Shown here: positions 1 to 6,081 of the stretch, one piece after another
Position numbering within the stretch: position 1 is the stretch's first letter
How the letters are laid out: every line of letters starts with the position of its first letter
NCBI GenBank assembly: GCA_910578235.1
Contig: CAJTPP010000003.1
Coordinates: 16,177 to 23,224, forward strand
Direction of reading: 5' to 3'
Source of the DNA: an uncultured Clostridia bacterium
GTDB lineage: Bacteria > Bacillota > Clostridia > UBA1381
Length of the DNA stretch: 7,048 bases
Program-made: the position numbers and the translations under genes
The notes under the pieces: generated by a model
Told to the model about the DNA's origin: nothing
What the model saw: only the letters and a program-made list of their open reading frames with translations
Database searches by the model: none

Positions 1-1031
1 CCGTTATTTCTCTGGTCAGCCGCAACACGGTTTACACTGATACCGTTCTTTGCGCATGAGTATTGTACAAGGCCGCTGCAGTCAAAACCGGATGGAGAAG
101 TACCTCCCCATACGTAAGGAACACCAAGATACTGCATAGCGGTATTTACAATGGCTTGTCCTTTTGAAGAAGATGCTGCCGCCGCTTTTGCTGCTGCCGT
201 TTCCGCTGCTGTATCGGCAATGCTTTTGCCTACAGCCGGGGCATTCTGGCGCGCAAATGCTTCCGCGCGTTCAGCAGCCGCTTTTGCTTCCGCAATTTCC
301 TGTTGTTTCTGTGAAATGGTTTCTTTATTTTCCCATTCACCCGTGAACTCAAGAGAAGTGTTTATAACATAACCTTCCTTATAGTCATCTCCGTAGCATA
401 CGCGGATAAAATCATCCTCGCCCCACAATACATAAACATATGTGCCGTCTGTAAGCTCGTCAAGTATGTTTGAGTCTGTATTTGATTTTTCACGCACTCT
501 TACAGAATCTCCTGAAAGAGTTACCTGAGCAATTCTGTAACTGGAAAGACTTTTCTTTGCATCTTCGGCAAGAGCTTTATCCTGTGTTACATTGTTTTTG
601 GCTACATAGCCTGTTTGATTACCGTTATAAACGACCTTGTACCAGCCGTCCAGGCTTTCTACAATTTCAATTTCGGTACACACGTCAATCTGACCTGTTA
701 CCGCCGCTTCGTCCGAAGGAGTTTCTCGCACGTTAACTCCTTCGGCGGATGATATATATCCAAGCGGGTAGAAGCTTTTTGAAGCAATTTCGCTTTCTGT
801 TGTTTCATCTGCCTGAAACTCTTCGTCGGAGTTTAAAAGCTCGGCTGTGCCTTTTACCGCGTCAGAAATGTCTTTTTGTGCTATGACAATATTTTTCTGA
901 TTAGATACCGCATTAATTCTCTGTGTTTTTTCAATTTGTGAGTCCTTCAATGTCGCGGCCTGTGCCGCCGCAAGTGAACTTATCATTGCTACCGCTATTA
1001 TGGCGGTAATTGAATGCTTAAAGTTCCTCAT
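1..1031 (-). CDS. Secreted SH3b-SH3b-NlpC/P60 cell-wall peptidase, 3' end cut by window edge
   Basis: Reading the minus strand from the ATG at 1031-1029 gives 343 uninterrupted codons before the left edge. Residues 1-25 form a signal peptide: a basic start (MRNFK), a hydrophobic run and an AAAQA-type cleavage site. Two bacterial SH3 domains follow, at about 92-150 (GVNVRETPS, GWYKVVYNG, GYV) and 168-228 (VRVREKSNTDS, EGYV). They probably hold the enzyme on the wall. An Ala/Glu/Lys-rich linker, probably helical, spans about 232-290. The NlpC/P60 domain begins near 291, with YLGVPYVWGG and then FDCSGLVQYS, in which Cys318 is the expected nucleophile. The catalytic His and third polar residue lie past the window edge. 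The family usually cleaves D-gamma-glutamyl-diamino-acid or related stem-peptide bonds in peptidoglycan. An AGGAGG sits 9 bases before the ATG, which settles the start. The gene diverges from comEC and has its own consensus promoter. Family assignment is firm; the exact bond cleaved and the cellular role (separation, growth or remodelling) are not known. Confidence 0.93.
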   Translation of the reverse strand, partial: MRNFKHSITAIIAVAMISSLAAAQAATLKDSQIEKTQRINAVSNQKNIVIAQKDISDAVKGTAELLNSDEEFQADETTESEIASKSFYPLGYISSAEGVNVRETPSDEAAVTGQIDVCTEIEIVESLDGWYKVVYNGNQTGYVAKNNVTQDKALAEDAKKSLSSYRIAQVTLSGDSVRVREKSNTDSNILDELTDGTYVYVLWGEDDFIRVCYGDDYKEGYVINTSLEFTGEWENKETISQKQQEIAEAKAAAERAEAFARQNAPAVGKSIADTAAETAAAKAAAASSSKGQAIVNTAMQYLGVPYVWGGTSPSGFDCSGLVQYSCAKNGISVNRVAADQRNN

Positions 1032-1040
1032 AAAGTAAAA

Positions 1041-1046
1041 CCTCCT
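1041..1046 (-). promoter_or_regulatory. Ribosome binding site of the NlpC/P60 gene
   Basis: The minus strand reads a perfect AGGAGG followed by 9 bases and ATG. This fixes the start at 1031 and suggests strong translation. Confidence 0.9.
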
Positions 1047-1131
1047 AAAGTGTTTCAGGCAATTATATTTCAAAAGTTTCGCCTGTGTTTCGTTTTGGTT
1101 ACTGTAATATTTCAAAAACATTACAAATGGA

Positions 1132-1160
1132 ATTATACACCACTTGATTTTGTTTGTCAA
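1132..1160 (-). promoter_or_regulatory. Consensus sigma-A type promoter for the NlpC/P60 gene
   Basis: On the minus strand, TTGACA (1160-1155) is followed by exactly 17 bases and TATAAT (1137-1132). Both hexamers are perfect housekeeping consensus with ideal spacing. Transcription should begin near 1124-1126, leaving a 5' leader of about 94 bases before the ATG. An inverted pair TGTAAT/ATTACA (1103-1108 and 1120-1125) lies right at the expected start site, where a repressor could act. A TGTAATATTACA palindrome lies about 30 bases upstream of the -35. A promoter this close to consensus would normally be strong, so an additional control layer is plausible but not shown. Confidence 0.85.
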
Positions 1161-1370
1161 CACCTTTTTTAATCGTTTTGTATTGGAATTGTAATATTAC
1201 AGTAATATAAATATACCGTTTGTAACAAAAACCGTCTGTTTTTTGTACAAATTCTCTATTACATACAGAAACTATATGTATATATAAGTCATGTTCACCA
1301 AAATTGATTTTTTTGGTAATATTATATATTACAGCATAAATTTATGAATTAAACACATTCCCGACCTTGT

Positions 1371-1387
1371 GTTACAATTATATTACA
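1371..1387 (-). promoter_or_regulatory. Candidate WalR (YycF) box upstream of the comEC promoter
   Basis: The minus strand reads TGTAAT, five bases (ATAAT), then TGTAAC. This fits the published Firmicute WalR consensus TGTWAH-N5-TGTWAH exactly. WalR typically controls peptidoglycan hydrolases, including NlpC/P60 endopeptidases, and one is divergently encoded here. The site lies 22 bases upstream of the comEC -35 and about 340 bases from the NlpC/P60 start. Two one-mismatch versions lie closer to that gene: TGTAAT-ATTAC-AGTAAT at 1190-1206 (plus) and TGTAAT-GTTTT-TGAAAT at 1125-1109 (minus). No regulator gene is in the window, so this rests on the motif and the type of neighbouring gene only. 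Confidence 0.4.
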
Positions 1388-1409
1388 AATATTACAATAA
1401 TGTATGCCG

Positions 1410-1438
1410 TTGAAATAAAAGTGGCTATTTGATATAAT
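1410..1438 (+). promoter_or_regulatory. Sigma-A type extended -10 promoter for the comEC operon
   Basis: TTGAAA (1410-1415) is followed by 17 bases and TATAAT (1433-1438). The -10 is preceded by TGA, giving the extended TGn element. Transcription should begin near 1445, leaving a leader of about 46 bases. Because the downstream gaps are only 2, 20 and 15 bases, this promoter probably drives all four plus-strand genes. Confidence 0.82.
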
Positions 1439-1463
1439 AGATATGGTTAGGAAATAGGTTTTT

Positions 1464-1484
1464 AATCTCTCTGAGAAAGAGGTT
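1464..1484 (+). promoter_or_regulatory. comEC leader hairpin overlapping its ribosome binding site
   Basis: The likely binding site is AAAGAGG (1476-1482), 8 bases before the ATG, a weak form of AAGGAGG. The same bases can pair with the upstream AATCTCT (1464-1470): AGAGGTT (1478-1484) makes a 7-pair stem with one G-U pair and a 7-base loop. If it forms, it would partly hide the site and lower ComEC translation. The stem is short, so this may have little effect. Confidence 0.4.
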
Positions 1485-1490
1485 GTACGA

Positions 1491-3800
1491 ATGATAGAAT
1501 ATATTAAATTAGCGCTGTTTTTTGTGTCCGGTATATATCTGAGTGAAAGGATTGCGTCCGGATTTGCATTAATTTTCATTATATCCCTTATAATGGTATT
1601 GACAATTAAAGCGTTTTTTAAACATAAATTTGATACAAAAATATTAATTATGATGCTTGTGATGGTTTTTGGAGTACTCATCTGCCGTTTCAGCGCGGAT
1701 ATTAATTTGCGTGATTTGTCTGATTATACCGGGAAATATGTTACTTTGACAGGGCGTATTGCGGAAATACCTGTTAAGGATGATGACAATATAAGATATG
1801 AGGTTGATGTTAAAAAGCTTAGCTATAGAGACGGGGAGAAAAGAATATATGAAAAAATTCTTCTCACGTCCGATAAGAAATTTGAATATGGGGATACTGT
1901 AACATTCAAAGGTATGCCTGAGACGCTTCCGGTAAAAATGAATGATAACAGTATGGACTACTCTCTTTACTGTAAGGGAAGAAATATTTTCTTTAAGATG
2001 TACTCGTCTGATATAAATACGGCTGAATATGCATTGCGCGATTATTCTCCGTATGCGGCGGGAGTAGCTTTTAGAGACTTTATTTCCAATATAATAGAAG
2101 AAAATTACAAGGGCGATTATGCTGCTATATTAAAAGCGGTATTGACGGGCAATAAAAAAGAATTTTCAGAAGAATTTGATGATATTCTTACGCGTACAGG
2201 CGCAAAGCGCTTCTTTTATCCCGCGTTTCTGCATGTTATGCTGTTTATGTCACTCGTGAGCTTTGTGCTTGGGGCGGTAGGCAGACGTCTTCGGGATCCG
2301 ATAACTGCGGTATTGTTAATTTTGTACGCTATGTTTAACCTGTCAGGGGTTACGTTTGTAAAGCTGTGTGTAATGCTGTCGCTTTTTATATTATGGAAGC
2401 ATTTCTTCGGAAAAGTATATTATCCCGATATTTTAGGTATGACAGCTATAATTATGGGTATTGTCAGTCCGCTTGTATATTTCCATGCCGGCTTTGTAAT
2501 GTCTATGCTGTCGAGTGTGTTGATATATTATTTTTATGATATTACAGACAGTAAACTGAAATTTATAAAAATCAGGTATTTAAGACGTTCTGTTGCCGTA
2601 GGTATAATATGTACGGCGGGATTAATACCCGTATCGGCTTATTTCTTTAATTATGTGTCATGGTATTCTATACCTGTATCTGTAATCATGCTTCCGTGTG
2701 TGACGGTGATACTGCTTCTTTCGCCGCTGCTGATAACGCTGCTCGCTCTTTTCAGATGCGCTCCGGTTATACGTCAGGCGGTAAGCTGTATGATGTTTAT
2801 GATGAAATATGTGCCTGTAATGATTGATAAGTTGCCTTTTACAGGCAGTATTCTGGCTAAACCGGGAATTTTATTTCTTATTATATATTTGCTGATAATA
2901 GTGGCTTCGGTAAAATATATTAAAAATAAAAAGCGTCATATGTGCATGGCGTTGTTTACCGCTGCCGCTCTTACGGTTTCGGCGTCAGCGATTGAGCTGT
3001 CGCGGCTTGATGACGTTGAGATTACATTTGTCAATGTCGGTCAGGGAGACGGCGCGCTTATATCCGCGCCGCACCGTTTTAACGTGCTTATAGACGGCGG
3101 GGGCGGGAACGCGTATTCAGATTATGATCCCGGTAAAAAGATTTATCTTGAATATCTCAAATCAAGTGGTATAATAAAGGTAGACAGCGCGTTTGTAAGT
3201 CACTATCATAAGGATCATGTTCAGGGTATTATAGCGGCAATAGAGAATATAAGAGTGCGTAATTTATTTCTTCCCGATGTAATGGAGGGATGTGAGTGGC
3301 GCGCGGCTCTTGAAGAAGCGGCGGATAAAAACGGCACGGAGGTGCATTACATATCGCGGGAAACACTGCTGACATATAATAATGGTATGACAATACGTGT
3401 AGTGCCTCCTGCTGAAAAGACAAAATTCAGCAGAGATGAAAACGATACCTCGTATGTATGTTATGTGGAATACGGCGGCTTTAAAACTGTATTTACAGGC
3501 GATATGTCGGAGTTTGCGGAGAAGTGTTTGATTGACGCGGGCAAAGCGGAGAAAGCGGATTTACTTAAGGTGGCGCATCACGGATCAAAAACCTCGACAG
3601 GCAGTGAATGGATAGAAGCGGTTGAGCCGAAATATGCGGTGATAAGCGTTGGAGAGGATAACACATATTCGCTGCCGAGCGATAAAACACTGAAAAATCT
3701 CAGTGGCATTGAGGTGTATCGTACCGATTATGATGGTGATATCAGATTTATTGTGGATAAAAGCGGAAAAACAGAAATAGAAACATTTAACAGGAGATAG
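1491..3800 (+). CDS. comEC: ComEC/Rec2 family DNA internalisation protein with metallo-beta-lactamase-like domain
   Basis: ComEC is the inner-membrane channel through which one strand of DNA enters during natural transformation. The 769-residue protein is of typical length and has the full three-part layout. Residues 1-70 carry hydrophobic segments, and about 75-175 form the soluble N-terminal DUF4131/OB-like part. About 200-480 is the multi-pass competence domain, entered through LTGNKKEF (218-225). A last membrane segment lies near 485-503, and the metallo-beta-lactamase-like domain occupies about 508-769. The metal-binding motifs of that domain are intact: VGQGDG at 516-521, SHYHKDH with His571, His573, Asp575 and His576, TGD ending at Asp671, and HHGS at 696-699. 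A nuclease role has been proposed for this domain. Oddly, the usual HLLAISGLHV-like core motif reads RFFYPAFLHV (240-249), so the Ser-Gly is lost. The start is supported by the upstream promoter and hydrophobic N-terminus. holA follows after two bases. Family membership is sure; transformation activity is not. Confidence 0.93.
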   Translation: MIEYIKLALFFVSGIYLSERIASGFALIFIISLIMVLTIKAFFKHKFDTKILIMMLVMVFGVLICRFSADINLRDLSDYTGKYVTLTGRIAEIPVKDDDNIRYEVDVKKLSYRDGEKRIYEKILLTSDKKFEYGDTVTFKGMPETLPVKMNDNSMDYSLYCKGRNIFFKMYSSDINTAEYALRDYSPYAAGVAFRDFISNIIEENYKGDYAAILKAVLTGNKKEFSEEFDDILTRTGAKRFFYPAFLHVMLFMSLVSFVLGAVGRRLRDPITAVLLILYAMFNLSGVTFVKLCVMLSLFILWKHFFGKVYYPDILGMTAIIMGIVSPLVYFHAGFVMSMLSSVLIYYFYDITDSKLKFIKIRYLRRSVAVGIICTAGLIPVSAYFFNYVSWYSIPVSVIMLPCVTVILLLSPLLITLLALFRCAPVIRQAVSCMMFMMKYVPVMIDKLPFTGSILAKPGILFLIIYLLIIVASVKYIKNKKRHMCMALFTAAALTVSASAIELSRLDDVEITFVNVGQGDGALISAPHRFNVLIDGGGGNAYSDYDPGKKIYLEYLKSSGIIKVDSAFVSHYHKDHVQGIIAAIENIRVRNLFLPDVMEGCEWRAALEEAADKNGTEVHYISRETLLTYNNGMTIRVVPPAEKTKFSRDENDTSYVCYVEYGGFKTVFTGDMSEFAEKCLIDAGKAEKADLLKVAHHGSKTSTGSEWIEAVEPKYAVISVGEDNTYSLPSDKTLKNLSGIEVYRTDYDGDIRFIVDKSGKTEIETFNRR
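3792..3797 (+). promoter_or_regulatory. holA ribosome binding site inside the end of comEC
   Basis: AGGAGA lies within the last codons of comEC, 5 bases before the holA ATG. Ribosomes finishing comEC end on top of this site, so the two genes are probably translationally coupled. Confidence 0.8.
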
Positions 3801-3802
3801 CT

Positions 3803-4843
3803 ATGGCGGTCAAAAAGAATGATAATTTGCTAAAACTAAAAAAACAGCTTTCGGATAATGCTCTGTCACCGCTGTATGTGCTGTACGGCGAGGAAGAATT
3901 TTTGCGCGAGCTGTATGTGAGCCGGATAATTGAAAAAGTTCCTGACGGCGGTTTCCCCGAGTTTAATCATATAACGATAAATGGCGCGGATGCGCCGTTT
4001 TCCGAGTATGACAACGCGTGGGAAGTGTTTCCTATGATGACGGATAAAAAGCTGATACATATAAAAAACAGTGATATTTTTCTGTCGAAGCGTTCCTCGT
4101 CAGGCGGCTCGTCGACTGAGGAAAAAAAAGAATTTTGGTCCGAAAAATTTAAAAGAATTGCGGATGATACCGTTGTCGTTTTTGACGAGACATCTGTTGA
4201 TAAAAGAAGCGCGCTGTATAAGGCGGCGGCTAAAGCGGGCGTTGTGGTTGAATTTGCATATCAGAGCGAGGCTGACCTTGTGACATGGATAATAGGAAGA
4301 TGTTTAAAGGCAAAGAAGAAAATATCAAAAGAAAACGCGTATTATCTTGTGACATTGTGTGATCCCGGACTCGGTAATATAAATAACGAGCTTGGAAAAC
4401 TGCTGGATTTTTGCGGTGATGAGATATATAAAACAGATATTGACCGTATTGTGTCAAAATCAATGCAGATAATCGTTTTTGAACTGACCGACGCTATAAT
4501 GGCGGGCAATACGGGTAAGGCGATAGCAACGCTGACAGATTTGAAAACAGTGCGGGAAAGCGCGTTTAATCTGTTGTATCTTCTGCTCGCGTCCTTTGAA
4601 AAGATGCTGCACGCAAAGCTTTTGCAGGGATTGTCCCAGAATGAAATTGCCTCTGAACTGGGAGTTTCTCCGTATATTGTAAGAAAGTATATTGACGGCG
4701 CGAAGGGCTTTGACGAGGACGCTCTGACATGGATGGTAAGGCGTGTGGCCGAGCTTGATATGGCGATAAAAGAGGGACGCGCGGAGGAATGGGCGGCTCT
4801 TGAACAGTATGTAATGGAATGTATCCATATGAATAACAGATAA
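3803..4843 (+). CDS. holA: DNA polymerase III, delta subunit
   Basis: The delta subunit is part of the cytoplasmic clamp-loader complex and opens the beta sliding clamp so that it can be placed on primed DNA. The 346-residue length is normal for the family. The N-terminal AAA+-like domain starts with the hallmark LYVLYGEEEFL (24-34), followed by a 'DKKLIHIKN' strand and, further on, DDTVVVFDETSVDKR and a GVVVEF strand. A middle helical region has SKENAYYLVTLCDPGLGNINNELGKL. The C-terminal oligomerisation domain includes IVFELTDAIMAGNTGKAIATL and LLYLLLASFEKMLHAKLL and ends in the AELDMAIKEGRAEEWAALEQYV helices. A Ser/Gly-rich loop (SSSGGSS) near residue 100 looks like a surface insertion. The ATG is set by AGGAGA five bases upstream. 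comEC-holA adjacency is widespread in Firmicutes. rpsT, often found just after holA there, is not present in this window. The gene is expected to be essential and to be expressed from the promoter upstream of comEC. Confidence 0.94.
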   Translation: MAVKKNDNLLKLKKQLSDNALSPLYVLYGEEEFLRELYVSRIIEKVPDGGFPEFNHITINGADAPFSEYDNAWEVFPMMTDKKLIHIKNSDIFLSKRSSSGGSSTEEKKEFWSEKFKRIADDTVVVFDETSVDKRSALYKAAAKAGVVVEFAYQSEADLVTWIIGRCLKAKKKISKENAYYLVTLCDPGLGNINNELGKLLDFCGDEIYKTDIDRIVSKSMQIIVFELTDAIMAGNTGKAIATLTDLKTVRESAFNLLYLLLASFEKMLHAKLLQGLSQNEIASELGVSPYIVRKYIDGAKGFDEDALTWMVRRVAELDMAIKEGRAEEWAALEQYVMECIHMNNR

Positions 4844-4851
4844 AAAGTAAT

Positions 4852-4856
4852 GGTGA
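4852..4856 (+). promoter_or_regulatory. Weak ribosome binding site of the transglutaminase-like gene
   Basis: GGTGA lies 7 bases before the ATG at 4864 and is the only Shine-Dalgarno-like sequence at usable distance. It is weaker than the sites of holA or the NlpC/P60 gene, suggesting lower output. Confidence 0.55.
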
Positions 4857-4863
4857 ATAGATT

Positions 4864-6066
4864 ATGAAATTTTTAAAACGGTTTACAGCGGCGGTTATTA
4901 TTATGGCGGTTATCGTTGCGGTTGTAAATGCTAAAACAGATTTGTTTCTTAATTTTGGTGAGTATTTTCCCGCTCTGAAGGAAAAGGCGCCGGAGCTGTG
5001 CGGGACAGTTACTTACGGCTCGGAGCGTTTGTCGCGTCTGACGGATTATATTCCGTCATGGTCGGAGATAGCAGCTTTTATAAAACAGGAGGAGCTGCCG
5101 ATAGATCCGTCTGATGTCGCGGCGAACGCGTATATAGAGAATAGTCCGCTGCTGACATTTTATCCAAAGGAAAATATCGGGATAATTGTGGATTATGATA
5201 CTGTCGAAATATTCGGTATTGTTTCAAGAAAGAACAAGTCGCATCTTATTGCCGAGTTCACAGACGAAAGCGGAGAAACGGTTGAACAGGTTGGTTTTGC
5301 GGCTAATTCTGAAAATGAGTTTGATAAGAAGATAACAATTCCCGAAACGGATGATTTGTCTTTAAAACTTGCCGTATATACGGGAAGCAAGGCTTACGGA
5401 CAGTTTGAAAGCTGGGTTTATAATTATGTAAGCCTTGATAAAACTCCGGACGGCGGATGGGAAATCGCGCCGTCGCCTGTTTTTGATAATAACAAGATTA
5501 TGTATGAGAAGGATAAATCTATAAAGGACGCGTTAAGGCGCACCGCGTCAATTCAGTCTGACAGTGAGGCAATTTCATCGATAGCGCTTCAGCTTACGGA
5601 CGGCATAGATAATGATTATGATAAAGTACTCGCAATTCATGATTGGATATGCACGTATATGTATTATGATTTAGACAGCTTGTCAGCGGAGGAAAGCCCG
5701 CCGTATTTCGCGTCCGATATTGTAAAAACACAAAAGGCGGTGTGTCTTGGTTTTGCTACGCTTATGGCGTCGTTGTGCCGCAGTATTGATATTCCGTGTA
5801 ATGTGGTTTCAGGTTATGCGCTCGGCGTTGGTGATGATACTGCGTGGACGGAGGAAACGGCTGTTACAGACGAACAAAATCACGCGTGGAATGAGGTGTA
5901 TGTGGACGGACGCTGGATCATTGTCGATACGACGTGGGATTGTACAAATAAGGTTGAGAACGGAGAAATGGTGCGTGGTTCAGGTGTGTCACATCTGTAT
6001 TTTGACGCGAATTTACAATTTTTCTCCGCTAATCATAAGATTACTGAATATTCAAAACGAAGATAA
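4864..6066 (+). CDS. Exported transglutaminase-like (papain-fold) domain protein
   Basis: This 400-residue protein begins with a basic, hydrophobic leader (MKFLKRF, then a run to VVNA near residue 23), either a cleaved signal or a membrane anchor. Residues about 100-205 look like a beta-rich domain of the kind often placed before bacterial transglutaminase domains. The C-terminal transglutaminase-like core spans about 230-370, starting with DYDKVLAIHDWICTYMYYD. The catalytic triad is complete: Cys294 in KAVCLGFATL, His340 in NHAWNEVYVDGRW and Asp355 in VDTTWD. The family is mainly protease, peptidase or amidase-like in bacteria; true cross-linking is less common and cannot be told from sequence. 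It lies 20 bases after holA and 15 bases before a NagZ-type lipoprotein gene, so it is probably co-transcribed with both and acts outside the membrane. The substrate is unknown; a cell-wall peptide or surface protein is a guess from the neighbours. The last codon before the stop is followed by a second in-frame TAA. Confidence 0.88.
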   Translation: MKFLKRFTAAVIIMAVIVAVVNAKTDLFLNFGEYFPALKEKAPELCGTVTYGSERLSRLTDYIPSWSEIAAFIKQEELPIDPSDVAANAYIENSPLLTFYPKENIGIIVDYDTVEIFGIVSRKNKSHLIAEFTDESGETVEQVGFAANSENEFDKKITIPETDDLSLKLAVYTGSKAYGQFESWVYNYVSLDKTPDGGWEIAPSPVFDNNKIMYEKDKSIKDALRRTASIQSDSEAISSIALQLTDGIDNDYDKVLAIHDWICTYMYYDLDSLSAEESPPYFASDIVKTQKAVCLGFATLMASLCRSIDIPCNVVSGYALGVGDDTAWTEETAVTDEQNHAWNEVYVDGRWIIVDTTWDCTNKVENGEMVRGSGVSHLYFDANLQFFSANHKITEYSKRR

Positions 6067-6070
6067 TAAC

Positions 6071-6076
6071 GGGGGT
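6071..6076 (+). promoter_or_regulatory. Ribosome binding site of the NagZ-type gene
   Basis: GGGGGT lies 5 bases before the ATG at 6082, between that gene and the stop of the upstream gene. It matches AGGAGGT with one changed position and supports the chosen start. Confidence 0.65.
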
Positions 6077-6081
6077 AATTT

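Larger units (their letters stand above)
1103..1396. repeat. Cluster of eight GTAATAT/ATATTAC words in both orientations
   Basis: The heptamer GTAATAT occurs on the plus strand at 1104-1110, 1191-1197, 1202-1208 and 1316-1322. Its complement ATATTAC occurs at 1194-1200, 1326-1332, 1380-1386 and 1389-1395. Six of the eight extend to TGTAATAT. Two plus-strand copies (1191 and 1202) start 11 bases apart, close to one helical turn, and two complement copies (1380 and 1389) start 9 apart. Copies 1191 and 1194 overlap to make the perfect palindrome TGTAATATTACA. The copies flank both promoters, which is the pattern of a multi-site operator. AT-rich sequence inflates such words, so the function is inferred. 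Confidence 0.6.
1032..1490. other. AT-rich divergent intergenic region with two promoters and repeated TGTAATAT words
   Basis: This 459-base stretch separates two divergent genes. I see no convincing coding region in it, and no tRNA, riboswitch or intrinsic terminator. It contains the leader and promoter of the NlpC/P60 gene (about 1032-1160), a middle part rich in short palindromes, and the promoter and leader of the comEC operon (1410-1490). Palindromic items include TGTAATATTACA (1190-1201), CATAAATTTATG (1335-1346), GTAATAT/ATATTAC around 3 bases (1316-1332), and ACCAAAA/TTTTGGT with a 7-base loop (1297-1317). The last lacks a following T-tract, so it is not a normal terminator. For two divergent promoters the region is roomy, which suits regulator binding. 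Confidence 0.8.

Noticed and set aside
151..372. Plus-strand Ala-rich open frame
   Set aside because: It is the antisense of the Ala-rich linker of the NlpC/P60 protein, where GCN codons leave few stops on the other strand.
1..1031. NlpC/P60 gene as a truncated pseudogene
   Set aside because: The frame is open to the window edge and all domains seen are intact; the missing catalytic His is explained by the window boundary.
1297..1317. ACCAAAA/TTTTGGT hairpin as a transcription terminator
   Set aside because: The stem is AT-rich, the loop is 7 bases and no T-tract follows on either strand; both adjacent genes point away from it, so no terminator is needed there.
1032..1490. Riboswitch, T-box or small RNA in the intergenic region
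   Set aside because: I found no GC-rich conserved cores, no T-box sequence and no terminator/antiterminator pair; the leaders of about 94 and 46 bases are too short for most such elements.
1349..1681. Minus-strand 110-codon open frame across the comEC start
   Set aside because: It overlaps the promoter, leader and first 190 bases of comEC, has no recognisable domain and is rich in Ile/Asn as expected for AT-rich antisense sequence.
3800..3803. Frameshift fusion between comEC and holA
   Set aside because: comEC ends at a proper stop after a complete C-terminal domain and holA has its own start and binding site; the 2-base gap is normal operon packing.
4460..4828. Minus-strand 122-codon open frame inside holA
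   Set aside because: It lies fully within a well-supported holA and shows no known motif or plausible ribosome binding site.
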